Translations under genes and position numbers: made by a program
From: an uncultured Bacilli bacterium
Lineage (GTDB): Bacteria > Bacillota_I > Bacilli_A > RF39 > UBA660
Direction of reading: 5' to 3'
Assembly (NCBI GenBank): GCA_947625505.1
Contig: CANQON010000018.1
Location: 1 to 32,985, forward strand
Length of the DNA: 32,985 nt
Shown: positions 14,727 to 21,798 of the stretch, one piece after another
How the letters are laid out: every line of letters begins with the position of its first letter
Position numbering within the stretch: position 1 is the first letter of the stretch
Notes under the pieces: model-generated
The model's input: only the letters and a program-made list of their open reading frames with translations
What the model was told of the DNA's origin: nothing
The model's database searches: none

Positions 14727-15644
14727 ATGAAGAAAATACTACTTTTTTCTTTTTTATTTATAATTATTCCCTTTATTATTATATCTTTATATGTTATTTA
14801 TCCAAATGAACAAGAATTTAAATTTACTAGAAATACCATGGTAAAAGTATATCGAACGAAAACTAAGGAAATAGAAGTCGTTCCTTTAGAAGAATATGTT
14901 ATGGGTGTAGTAGCTGGAGAAATGCCTGCATCTTTTAATAAAGAAGCATTAAAAGCTCAAGCTGTCGCAGCTCGTAGTTATATCATGTATAAAATATCTA
15001 AAAATAAAAATACTAAGTATGATGTAGTTGATACTGTAACTAATCAAGTATATTTAAATGATAGTGAATTAAAGAAAAAATGGGGTAAAAACTATGAAGA
15101 GTATAAAACAAAAATAAAGAGCGCTGTTAGTGATACAGCTTATCAATATATTACTTATAATGGTCAAATAGCTGAAGCACTATTCTTTTCTACTAGTAGT
15201 GGTAGAACGGAAAATAGTGAAGATGTTTTTGTAAGTAAAGTACATTATTTAAAGAGTGTTGATAGCTCATGGGATAAAATATCACCTGTATTTAGTGTAC
15301 AAGAAGAGTTTGAAATTAATGATTTTTTAAAAAAATTACATTTAGATGCCACAAATAAAGTGAATATTAAAATATTAAATAAGACATCAAGTGGTAGAGT
15401 TCAAAAAATAAGTGTTAATGGCACAACCTTTACAGGTAGTAATTTTGTCAATTTACTAGGATTAAGAAGTGTTAATTTCTCCGTTAATGTTGATAAAAAA
15501 ATTATTATTACTACTAAAGGCTATGGACATGGTGTTGGTATGAGTCAATATGGAGCTGAAGGAATGGCAAGAGCAGGCTATACATATGATGAGATATTAA
15601 AACATTATTATACAGATGTAAAAATTGAAAAAATAAAAGAATAA
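14727..15644 (+). CDS. spoIID: SpoIID, peptidoglycan lytic transglycosylase for engulfment
   Basis: The product (305 aa) has one N-terminal membrane helix (about 3-25) and a SpoIID/LytB domain. Diagnostic blocks are VPLEEYVMGVVAGEMPASF with the catalytic Glu65, KEALKAQAVAARSY, and GYGHGVGMSQYGAEGMA near the C-terminus. SpoIID cleaves denuded glycan strands by lytic transglycosylation during engulfment and works with SpoIIP and SpoIIM in the mother cell. AGGAGG precedes the ATG by about six bases. It is followed by spoIIQ and mbl in the order known from Bacillus, which supports a sporulation role. murA, which sits just upstream in Bacillus, is absent here. No sigma-E-like promoter was seen directly upstream. 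Confidence 0.9.
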   Translation: MKKILLFSFLFIIIPFIIISLYVIYPNEQEFKFTRNTMVKVYRTKTKEIEVVPLEEYVMGVVAGEMPASFNKEALKAQAVAARSYIMYKISKNKNTKYDVVDTVTNQVYLNDSELKKKWGKNYEEYKTKIKSAVSDTAYQYITYNGQIAEALFFSTSSGRTENSEDVFVSKVHYLKSVDSSWDKISPVFSVQEEFEINDFLKKLHLDATNKVNIKILNKTSSGRVQKISVNGTTFTGSNFVNLLGLRSVNFSVNVDKKIIITTKGYGHGVGMSQYGAEGMARAGYTYDEILKHYYTDVKIEKIKE

Positions 15645-15692
15645 TAGTATAAATTCTTTATTATGGTAAAAACTCTTAATAGAGGTGAAATA

Positions 15693-16307
15693 ATGAAGAA
15701 GGTTATAATATATTCAATATATAGTATTTGTCTTGTTTTAGCTATTGCTGTTTTAGTAATGTATAGTGTAAATAATAATAGAATGGAACAAAGTAATGAA
15801 ATAATAGATTATGATTATGTTATGGATATATTTAGTAATGCTACACAAAGTGTTACTAATGAAACAGAAGCAAAGATTATTAGGCCTTACACAGATACTA
15901 AAGTATCAATAGTTAAAGATTTCTATGATTATCAAGCAGATGAAAAAGAACAACAAAACGCTATAGTATATTATGAAGGTACATATATGCAAAATACAGG
16001 TATTTGCTACAGCAGTGGCACAGACTTTGATGTTATAAGTGTCTTATCTGGAGAAGTAACAGAAGTAGTTGAAGATGAATTAGTAGGAAATTCCATTACT
16101 ATTAAACATGATGAAAATACTTATAGTGTATATCAAAGTATTAAGGATTTAAATTTTAAAGAAGGCGATCATGTTGATCAAGGAGATAAGATAGGAACAT
16201 CTAGTACTTCTAATATGAATAAAGACTTAAATAATCATCTATATTTTGAATTAATTATCAATGGAGTTAGTGTAAATCCAGAAGAGTATTATGATGCAGC
16301 ATTATAA
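15693..16307 (+). CDS. spoIIQ: SpoIIQ-like protein with a degenerate M23 domain
   Basis: The product (204 aa) has one N-terminal membrane helix (about 4-25) and a C-terminal M23/LytM-like fold. DFDVISVLSGEVTEV, YQSIKDLNFKEGDHV and KIGTSS match SpoIIQ. SpoIIQ sits in the forespore membrane and binds SpoIIIAH across the engulfment space. The zinc site looks broken: Ser107/Ser108 stand where the first His is expected before G-x-D, and the HxH motif reads HLY (182-184). A structural rather than enzymatic role is likely. The start is the ATG at 15693 with AGAGGTGA upstream; an ATG at 15663 has no SD. The stop lies inside the terminator stem. Confidence 0.8.
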   Translation: MKKVIIYSIYSICLVLAIAVLVMYSVNNNRMEQSNEIIDYDYVMDIFSNATQSVTNETEAKIIRPYTDTKVSIVKDFYDYQADEKEQQNAIVYYEGTYMQNTGICYSSGTDFDVISVLSGEVTEVVEDELVGNSITIKHDENTYSVYQSIKDLNFKEGDHVDQGDKIGTSSTSNMNKDLNNHLYFELIINGVSVNPEEYYDAAL

Positions 16308-16318
16308 TACTCTTTTTA
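16283..16318 (+). terminator. Terminator overlapping the spoIIQ stop codon
   Basis: A 10-bp stem (16283-16292 with 16304-16313) has the TAA stop on its 3' arm and is followed by a T-tract. Confidence 0.65.
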
Positions 16319-16394
16319 TATATCTAAATTGTTATAAAATGTTGAAAATACTAGGAAAAAGCATATTAAAATAATGAAAAGTAATATAAAAATA

Positions 16395-16403
16395 TGCTAT
16401 AAT
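16395..16403 (+). promoter_or_regulatory. Extended -10 promoter of mbl
   Basis: TGCTATAAT (TGn plus consensus -10), 26 nt before the mbl ATG. An 8-bp inverted repeat (16360-16367 and 16391-16398) runs into the -10 element. Confidence 0.6.
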
Positions 16404-16429
16404 AAAAGTAGTATTGGAGGTTTGATCAT

Positions 16430-17422
16430 ATGTTTTCTAAAGACATCGGAATTGATTTAGGAACTGCCAATGTATTAATTTATATTAAGGGTCAGGGAAT
16501 AGTTTTGGATGAACCTAGTGTTGTAGCTATTGATTCAGATACTAAAAAGGTTGTAGCTGTTGGTAGAGATGCTAGAGATATGCTAGGAAGAACACCAGGT
16601 AAAGTACAAGCAATTAGACCATTAAAAGATGGTGTTATTGCTGATTTTGAAGTAACTGAAATAATGTTAAATCATTTTATAAAAAAAGTTAATGGACGTA
16701 ATTTCTTTTCACGTCCACGTATATTAATATGTTGCCCATCCAATATAACACAGGTTGAAAAGAATGCTATTGTAGATGCTGCTGAAAGAACAGGTGCAAG
16801 AAAAGTATTTCTAGAAGAAGAACCTAAAGTAGCAGCTGTAGGAGCAGGATTAGATATATCTAAACCTAGTGGTAATATGGTAATAGATGTTGGTGGAGGT
16901 ACTACTGATATAGCTGTATTATCATTAGGAGGGATTGTAACAAGTGCTTCTTTAAAAGTAGCAGGTAATGTCTTTGATAATGATATTATAAAGTATATTA
17001 AAGATAAATATAAATTGTTAGTAGGTGAAAGAACAGCAGAAGATATTAAAATTAAAATAGGGACTGTTTTTCCAGACAATCTTAATGAGCAATTGGAAGT
17101 AAAAGGACGTGACTTAGTTACGGGATTACCTCATTCTGTTACTATATGTTCTGGAGAAGTAGAGGAAGCTTTAAGAGAAAGCATGTATCAAATAATTGCT
17201 CAAGCCAAAACAGTATTAGAAGAAACTCCTCCAGAACTATCTGCTGATATCATTGATAAAGGTATTATTTTAACTGGTGGAGGAGCTATGGTTAATGGTT
17301 TAGATAAGCTTTTAGCAAGTGAGTTAAAAGTACCTGTCTTTTTAGCTGAAAGCCCACTTACTTGTGTAGTAGAAGGAACAGGAGTTCTATTAGAGAACGT
17401 TCACTTAATTTCTAATAAATAA
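16430..17422 (+). CDS. mbl: Mbl, MreB-family actin-like cell-shape protein
   Basis: The product (330 aa) is a full-length bacterial actin. The phosphate-1 loop is DIGIDLGTANVLIYI, the second is IDVGGGTTDIAVL, and the adenosine-binding motif is ILTGGGAMVNGLDKLL. ANVLIYI, LICCPSNIT, GERTAEDIKIKIGTVFP and RESMYQIIAQAKTVLE resemble Mbl more than MreB of Bacillus. It forms membrane-bound filaments that direct cell-wall synthesis along the cell cylinder. GGAGG (16416-16420) is nine bases before the ATG. It stands downstream of spoIIQ as in Bacillus, but without spoIIID. It is convergent with the cotJ operon, and both share a bidirectional terminator. Confidence 0.92.
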   Translation: MFSKDIGIDLGTANVLIYIKGQGIVLDEPSVVAIDSDTKKVVAVGRDARDMLGRTPGKVQAIRPLKDGVIADFEVTEIMLNHFIKKVNGRNFFSRPRILICCPSNITQVEKNAIVDAAERTGARKVFLEEEPKVAAVGAGLDISKPSGNMVIDVGGGTTDIAVLSLGGIVTSASLKVAGNVFDNDIIKYIKDKYKLLVGERTAEDIKIKIGTVFPDNLNEQLEVKGRDLVTGLPHSVTICSGEVEEALRESMYQIIAQAKTVLEETPPELSADIIDKGIILTGGGAMVNGLDKLLASELKVPVFLAESPLTCVVEGTGVLLENVHLISNK

Positions 17423-17449
17423 AATAACATCGTAAGATGTTATTTTTAT
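17422..17449. terminator. Bidirectional terminator between mbl and cotJC
   Basis: A perfect 10-bp stem (17422-17431 with 17436-17445) and a 4-nt loop. It has T-rich sequence after it on the plus strand and an A-rich counterpart on the other side, so it can serve both convergent genes. Confidence 0.75.
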
Positions 17450-17451
17450 GT

Positions 17452-18024
17452 TTAACCTTGATCTTCTTTTTTAAATTTATTTTTATAATATTCTCTAAGT
17501 TCTTTAAATCTTTGATAGTGAACTACTTCTCTTTGTCTTAAAAAACCTAAAGGACTTAATAAATCTGGATCATCAGTCATACGCATTAAATTTTCATATG
17601 TAACTTTTGCTCTTTTTTCAGCTGCCATATCACTTACTAGATCAGCATCCCAGTCACCTGTAGTTTCTATATAGGCAGATGTATAAGGTACTCCTGCTGC
17701 ATCTAAAGGAAATAATGCATGATCATGTTCTATATATTGAGCAGTTAATCCTGCTTCTTCTAGTTCTTTAGGAGTAGCTCCTTGCATTAGTTGTTCTACC
17801 ATAGCAGCTATCATTTCTACATGAGCCATTTCTTCAGTACCTATGTCACTTAATAAAGCTTTACCTCTTTCATCAGGCATATTAAATCTTTGATTAAGAT
17901 AACGCATTGCAGCTGCCCATTCTCCATCGGGTCCTCCATATTGCGCTAATAAAGCTTTAGCCATTTTTAAATCTTTTTTTTGAACGTTAACTGGAAATTC
18001 TAATTTTTTAATATATTTCCACAT
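17452..18024 (-). CDS. cotJC: CotJC, manganese-catalase-like spore coat protein
   Basis: The product (190 aa) has the four-helix ferritin-like fold of manganese catalases. It starts with the typical MWKYxKKLEFPVNV block, and then shows GPDGEWAAAMRYLNQRF with Glu35, IGTEEMAHVEMIA with Glu65 and His68, and REVVHYQRF near the end, which supply metal ligands. CotJC is an inner spore-coat protein made in the mother cell. The start is the ATG at 18024; GGAGGT (18031-18036) lies six bases upstream, inside the last codons of the cotJA-B gene. The ATG at 18045 precedes that SD. It is the second gene of a two-gene operon. Confidence 0.93.
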   Translation of the reverse strand: MWKYIKKLEFPVNVQKKDLKMAKALLAQYGGPDGEWAAAMRYLNQRFNMPDERGKALLSDIGTEEMAHVEMIAAMVEQLMQGATPKELEEAGLTAQYIEHDHALFPLDAAGVPYTSAYIETTGDWDADLVSDMAAEKRAKVTYENLMRMTDDPDLLSPLGFLRQREVVHYQRFKELREYYKNKFKKEDQG

Positions 18025-18026
18025 AA

Positions 18027-18383
18027 TTACACCTCCCATGGCCATGGATTATCAATCCAAGCCCAAGGACTTACATTTAAGGCCATACTACTTAAAGTTA
18101 ATGGACCATAAGTATCCTCATATTGTTTCTTTATCTTTTTCTTTTCCATTTTTAATTGATTATAGAGATTTATCATTTGATTATTATCAGGATAAATATC
18201 TAAGTATAGTCCTATATCAATACATGCAAAATCTAACATATCAATATATGTTAATAATTCTGCTTGTTCATTCATAGGTTTTATTTCATAAACTTTTCCA
18301 AAAGGACGGAATAGTTCTTTAAACATATTTCCACGAATAAAGCCTTGATAAGGTTCAAATAAATATTCATTTTCACTATACAT
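18027..18383 (-). CDS. cotJB: CotJA-CotJB fusion, spore coat protein
   Basis: The product (118 aa) joins two segments. Residues ~8-40 (YQGFIRGNMFKELFRPFGKVYEI) look like CotJA, which has a short (P)xxGLxRGTxFxxLYRPY core. Residues ~45-118 (FACIDIGLYLDIYPDN, KKKIKKQYEDTYGPL, ending WAWIDNPWPWEV) are CotJB, with its typical tail. In Bacillus these are separate genes cotJA and cotJB. The fusion keeps the order cotJA-cotJB-cotJC. The start has GAGGTGA eight bases upstream, and a possible sigma-E/K-type promoter precedes it. The protein is cytosolic in the mother cell until it assembles on the spore. The CotJA half is short, so its assignment is less sure than the CotJB half. Confidence 0.75.
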   Translation of the reverse strand: MYSENEYLFEPYQGFIRGNMFKELFRPFGKVYEIKPMNEQAELLTYIDMLDFACIDIGLYLDIYPDNNQMINLYNQLKMEKKKIKKQYEDTYGPLTLSSMALNVSPWAWIDNPWPWEV

Positions 18384-18401
18384 TTTTATGTCACCTCAGT
18401 A

Positions 18402-18428
18402 TATTTTATGATTATTCTTTAAATACGT
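18402..18428 (-). promoter_or_regulatory. Possible sigma-K/E-type promoter of the cotJ operon
   Basis: On the minus strand CATAAAATA (18410-18402) fits the sigma-K -10 pattern CATAnnnTA, with AC (18428-18427) 16 nt upstream. The predicted transcript start would fall close to or within the SD, so this is tentative. Confidence 0.35.
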
Positions 18429-18449
18429 TAGTTAAAAGATACTTTTTAG

Positions 18450-18478
18450 TTGCATTTTTATTAAATAATTGATATAAT
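18450..18478 (+). promoter_or_regulatory. Promoter of the tRNA-His gene
   Basis: TTGCAT at 18450-18455, a 17-nt spacer and TATAAT at 18473-18478, 33 nt before the tRNA. Confidence 0.75.
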
Positions 18479-18511
18479 TGAAATGCGTATTTGAGATGCG
18501 CATAGTCATGT

Positions 18512-18588
18512 GGCGGATATGGTGAAGGGGTTAACACGGTGGATTGTGGTTCCATTATGCTAGGGTTCGAATCCCTATATCCGCCCCA
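18512..18588 (+). tRNA. tRNA-His (anticodon GTG)
   Basis: A complete cloverleaf is visible. The 7-bp acceptor stem is 18513-18519 with 18578-18584. The anticodon stem GTGGA/TCCAT encloses the loop TTGTGGT, with GTG at 18546-18548. The T arm contains GGTTCGAAT. The extra G at 18512 opposite C at 18585 is the G-1:C73 identity pair specific to tRNA-His. CCA is encoded at 18586-18588. It is a single-gene unit with its own promoter and terminator. Confidence 0.95.
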
Positions 18589-18601
18589 TTTATGTAGTAA
18601 G

Positions 18602-18626
18602 AGAACGCTATTTAGTGTTCTTTTTT
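18602..18626 (+). terminator. Terminator after tRNA-His
   Basis: An 8-bp stem (18602-18609 with 18614-18621, one G-T wobble) followed by a T-tract. Confidence 0.75.
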
Positions 18627-18693
18627 GTTCTTGTCATATCGTCTAATATATGTTAAAATTAATAAGAAAATACGTTTTGTAGTAGGTGGTTTG

Positions 18694-19887
18694 ATGAAGA
18701 GAATTTTAAAGAGGGTTTTTATATGGGGTAGTATTGCTTTTCTAAGCTTTATGGTCTTTTTTTATGGCTACCGCTTAGTACATTATTTTGTTAAGGAACA
18801 TAGACCTGATGATAAAGTTTATAGTATGATTGGTTATCTAAAAGACGAAGATAATTTAATTAATAATAAATTATTAAAAGATGGTGATTGCTACTATTTT
18901 AGGAAAGATGCTCAAAATAATTATTTATTATTTAGTGGAATTTTATATAGAATTTTATATTTAGATAAAGAGAACATCTATTTAATGTCTGATGAACCTG
19001 TTACTAATTTAAAATATGGTATTACAGGTGAATATGATAAATCTAATATTAAAGTATGGCTTGAAAATATATATCTTAATAACTTAAATTCAGAATACTT
19101 ATCTAGTAAAGAAGTAACTTTATTGGATAAGGATACTTTCCAAAAAATAGGAGGAAATGAAAGTTATATAATTGGTAAACCATTTTGGATGGTTGAAGAT
19201 AATAAAGGATTAATAGTTGATGAAGATGGAGATATTAAAGCTACAAATAACTATGAAGATTTTTTAGGTATTAGACCTATAATAACTATTAATGGTTATA
19301 AACAATATATTTCTGGTACTGGTACAAAAGATGATCCTTACATAATTGAAATAGAAGAAGCAGAAACATTAAGTGATCTATATGTAGGAGAATATATTGA
19401 ATATAAAGGTACTATTTATCGCATTATTGGACGTGATACAGATAGTGTCAGAGCTATTAGAACTGAAAAATTAGATGAGCAACATATCTTTTCAAATTCT
19501 TCTAATGTTTTTAAAACAAGTAATAATACTGAATTAGGATATTATTTAAATAATACATTCTTAGAAACCTTAAATAAGGACAATTTAGTAAAAGCAAAAT
19601 GGAATATTGGCGAATATCATGTAGATTATAATGAAACTAATAGTAATCATTTTAATGGATATGTTGGTTTATTAGGAATAGGGGATTATTTTATTAGTGA
19701 TTATCCTAATAGTTATTTACTTAATCCTAGTGGAAACTATATATATACTATATCTAATGAAAATTATTTAGTAAGTAGTAATACTAAACAAAAATTAGAT
19801 GTATATCCAGTAATTTCATTAAAATCAAACTTATCTATAAGTTCTGGTAATGGTAAGATGGAAAATCCATTTGTAGTAGGTGATTAA
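18694..19887 (+). CDS. Membrane-anchored protein with two DUF6273-like units
   Basis: The product (397 aa) has one N-terminal membrane helix (about 9-30), with the rest predicted outside the cell. Two similar halves are visible: CYYFRK...FSGILYRILYLDKENIYLMS with KVWLENIYLN, and YIEYKGTIYRIIGRDTDSVRAI with YYLNNTFLETL. Each half ends with a conserved pattern (RPIITIN...SGTGTKDDPYII and YPVISLK...SGNGKMENPFVV). This resembles DUF6273-type extracellular domains, whose function is unknown. The start is the ATG at 18694 with AGGTGG upstream; the TTG at 18625 lies within the tRNA terminator's tail. The glycosidase gene starts directly at its stop, so they form one unit. Role in the envelope is inferred. 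Confidence 0.6.
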   Translation: MKRILKRVFIWGSIAFLSFMVFFYGYRLVHYFVKEHRPDDKVYSMIGYLKDEDNLINNKLLKDGDCYYFRKDAQNNYLLFSGILYRILYLDKENIYLMSDEPVTNLKYGITGEYDKSNIKVWLENIYLNNLNSEYLSSKEVTLLDKDTFQKIGGNESYIIGKPFWMVEDNKGLIVDEDGDIKATNNYEDFLGIRPIITINGYKQYISGTGTKDDPYIIEIEEAETLSDLYVGEYIEYKGTIYRIIGRDTDSVRAIRTEKLDEQHIFSNSSNVFKTSNNTELGYYLNNTFLETLNKDNLVKAKWNIGEYHVDYNETNSNHFNGYVGLLGIGDYFISDYPNSYLLNPSGNYIYTISNENYLVSSNTKQKLDVYPVISLKSNLSISSGNGKMENPFVVGD

Positions 19888-20940
19888 ATGAAAAAAAAGC
19901 AGAAAAAAAATACAGTTAAGAAAAAAAATAGATTACAAGCATTCTTTATTACAATATTAGCTATTTTAGATTTAGGTGCAGTAGGATGTCTAGTTTTAGC
20001 TTATGGACCTAATCCAGCCTTTAAAGAGTTTCTTATTACAACTGCTATGTCAACGATGTCACATAAGTATTTAGCACGTACTATTTATAATGAAGCAACA
20101 ATTAAACAAGTATTAAATGAAAATACTGTAGTAGAGATAAATGAAGCTACTAATTTAGACGCTATTGAAATAGGTAGTTATGAAACTAAAAATTATGAAT
20201 CTGAGTATGAAAGACAAATCCTTGAAAAGGATGAAGGAAATGATGTATATAAAATATTTTCCTTTAAAGAAGGAAAGAAAACATATTATATAACAGTTGT
20301 ATATGATCCATCGCGTATTGATTTAGCTTTAATACCTAAGCTTGGTAGAAAAGGACAAACTGTTAAAACTTTAGCTAAAAATAATAATGCTCTTTTAGCT
20401 GTTAATGCAGGAGGCTTTGAAGATCCAAAAGGACATGGTGATGGATCTCGTCCAACTGGTGTTGTTATCAGTAATGGTAAAGTAGTATGGCGTGGTATTA
20501 AGAATGGTTGGGGAGGAGGCTTAGTAGGATTTAATAAAGATCATAAGTTAGTTTTAACTAAGCAAAAACCTGAAGCTGCTATTAAAGATGGATTAGTTGA
20601 TGCTGTTCAATTTGGGCCATTCTTAATTGTTAATGGAAAATCAATGATTGTTAAAGGATCTGGAGGAGGAGTTCATCCAAGAACTATTATTGCGCAAAGA
20701 AGAGATGGTATTGTTCTATTTATTGTTATTGATGGTACAGGAAAGAAAGTAGGATATCGTGGAGGAGCTTCATACAAAGAGGTTGTTAGTGTCTTACAAA
20801 GATATAAAGTATATAATGCTGCTAATTTAGATGGAGGAGCATCAGCTATACTTGTAGAGAAAGATAAAATCATTAATCACCCTGTAGGATATATGGATAC
20901 AGGAGAAAGACTACATCCAAATGCTTGGATAGTAAAATAA
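19888..20940 (+). CDS. Phosphodiester glycosidase (NAGPA-domain) envelope protein
   Basis: The product (350 aa) has a basic N-terminus, one membrane helix (about 16-40) and an extracellular NAGPA domain. Family blocks are LLAVNAGGFEDPKG, RPTGVVISNGKVV, DAVQFGPFLIVNGK, HPRTIIAQRRDGIVLFIVIDG and the signature YNAANLDGGASAILV. The family contains the uncovering enzyme of mannose-6-phosphate tags and bacterial enzymes that act on N-acetylglucosamine phosphodiesters in polysaccharides. It begins directly after the preceding stop (TAAATG), with AGGTG upstream, so translation is coupled. A wall-polymer or exopolysaccharide substrate is likely but not shown. Confidence 0.85.
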   Translation: MKKKQKKNTVKKKNRLQAFFITILAILDLGAVGCLVLAYGPNPAFKEFLITTAMSTMSHKYLARTIYNEATIKQVLNENTVVEINEATNLDAIEIGSYETKNYESEYERQILEKDEGNDVYKIFSFKEGKKTYYITVVYDPSRIDLALIPKLGRKGQTVKTLAKNNNALLAVNAGGFEDPKGHGDGSRPTGVVISNGKVVWRGIKNGWGGGLVGFNKDHKLVLTKQKPEAAIKDGLVDAVQFGPFLIVNGKSMIVKGSGGGVHPRTIIAQRRDGIVLFIVIDGTGKKVGYRGGASYKEVVSVLQRYKVYNAANLDGGASAILVEKDKIINHPVGYMDTGERLHPNAWIVK

Positions 20941-20964
20941 AGGGTTATCACTGATAATCCTTTT
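20939..20964 (+). terminator. Terminator after the glycosidase gene
   Basis: An 11-bp stem (20939-20949 with 20953-20963, one G-T wobble) and a short T-tract. It begins in the stop codon. Confidence 0.6.
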
Positions 20965-20967
20965 AAA

Positions 20968-20996
20968 TTGACAAATTAATAAGGAGTAGATATAAT
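20968..20996 (+). promoter_or_regulatory. Consensus sigma-A promoter of the HEPN-like gene
   Basis: TTGACA at 20968-20973, exactly 17 nt, then TATAAT at 20991-20996. This is a full match to the consensus in both boxes and one of the strongest promoters in the window. Confidence 0.85.
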
Positions 20997-21022
20997 ACAA
21001 AAATATTAAAAGGAGGAAAAGT

Positions 21023-21787
21023 ATGCTTGAACAAGATGTTAAAACTTCCTTAATTAGACTTATTAATGAATATAGTGTACCTGATGATAATTTATTTATT
21101 AAAATAAATTCTGAGTTATATATTGTGTGCGCTAAAGAGGGATCAACAGATGAGGAACGATTAAAATTAGAAGAATTACATAAGTATAGTCATCTATTAC
21201 AATCATCTAGAGATCTTTATTTAAAAACTAAGTTTGCTATTGAAATGGCTATGAAATATTGTGAGACAATTGATCCACAAAGAGTTAACTTATTTAGTAA
21301 TGAATTAACTAAGGGAGAATTTGAATGTTATTATTATTTAGAAGATGCCTTATATCGTATAGAGATGTTATGGGATGCTTTAGCGCAAATTTACAATATT
21401 TATTCGGGTAAAAATTTAGATGCAAAAGATATTTTTTATAAACGTTTTTTTAAAAGTTTAGAGCAAGATGAAAGTGCTAGCGCTTTATTAAATGTTCTAG
21501 AAATTACGGCTTATTTATCTAAAAATGATGATGGTAGTGAGACCCATCATCGTTTAGTTGATTTAAGAAATACTACAACTCATCGTTACTCACTATCTGT
21601 AACTGGTATGACAGGCGTAGGAGAAGAAAATTTAAGAGTGCGTGAATCAGAAGTATCCTTATTATGCGCTATATGTTCAGAGTTTAATGGTACAATGTAT
21701 TTTATGGAAACAATTTTAGTTAGAATATTAGAAGATAATAAGGATTATATTGAACAATTTGGTGAGCCACTTCACGTTATTAGATAG
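21023..21787 (+). CDS. HEPN-like (Cthe_2314-type) helical protein
   Basis: The product (254 aa) is almost all helical and cytosolic, without signal or membrane segments. Residues 182-187 read RNTTTH, an Rx4H motif of the kind that forms the ribonuclease site in HEPN domains, within DLRNTTTHRY. The surrounding helices and the length fit the Cthe_2314-type HEPN proteins found in Firmicutes. HEPN proteins act as RNases in toxin-antitoxin and other conflict systems, though many are non-toxic. AAGGAGG precedes the ATG, and the promoter is a perfect consensus, which is unusual for a toxin. The next gene encodes a methyltransferase. No nucleotidyltransferase antitoxin partner is seen. The family call rests mainly on the Rx4H motif. 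Confidence 0.45.
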   Translation: MLEQDVKTSLIRLINEYSVPDDNLFIKINSELYIVCAKEGSTDEERLKLEELHKYSHLLQSSRDLYLKTKFAIEMAMKYCETIDPQRVNLFSNELTKGEFECYYYLEDALYRIEMLWDALAQIYNIYSGKNLDAKDIFYKRFFKSLEQDESASALLNVLEITAYLSKNDDGSETHHRLVDLRNTTTHRYSLSVTGMTGVGEENLRVRESEVSLLCAICSEFNGTMYFMETILVRILEDNKDYIEQFGEPLHVIR

Positions 21788-21798
21788 GAGTGCTATAT

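Noticed and set aside
14727-16307. SpoIID and SpoIIQ as wall-cutting helpers of the T7SS
   Set aside because: Their order with the DUF1146 gene and mbl matches the Bacillus sporulation/cell-shape block, which explains them better.
16672-17079. Minus-strand open frame inside mbl
   Set aside because: It is antisense to a clear mbl reading frame, with no SD and no recognisable domain.
18038-18277. Plus-strand open frame across cotJ
   Set aside because: It is antisense to the CotJB-like coding region and lacks an SD.
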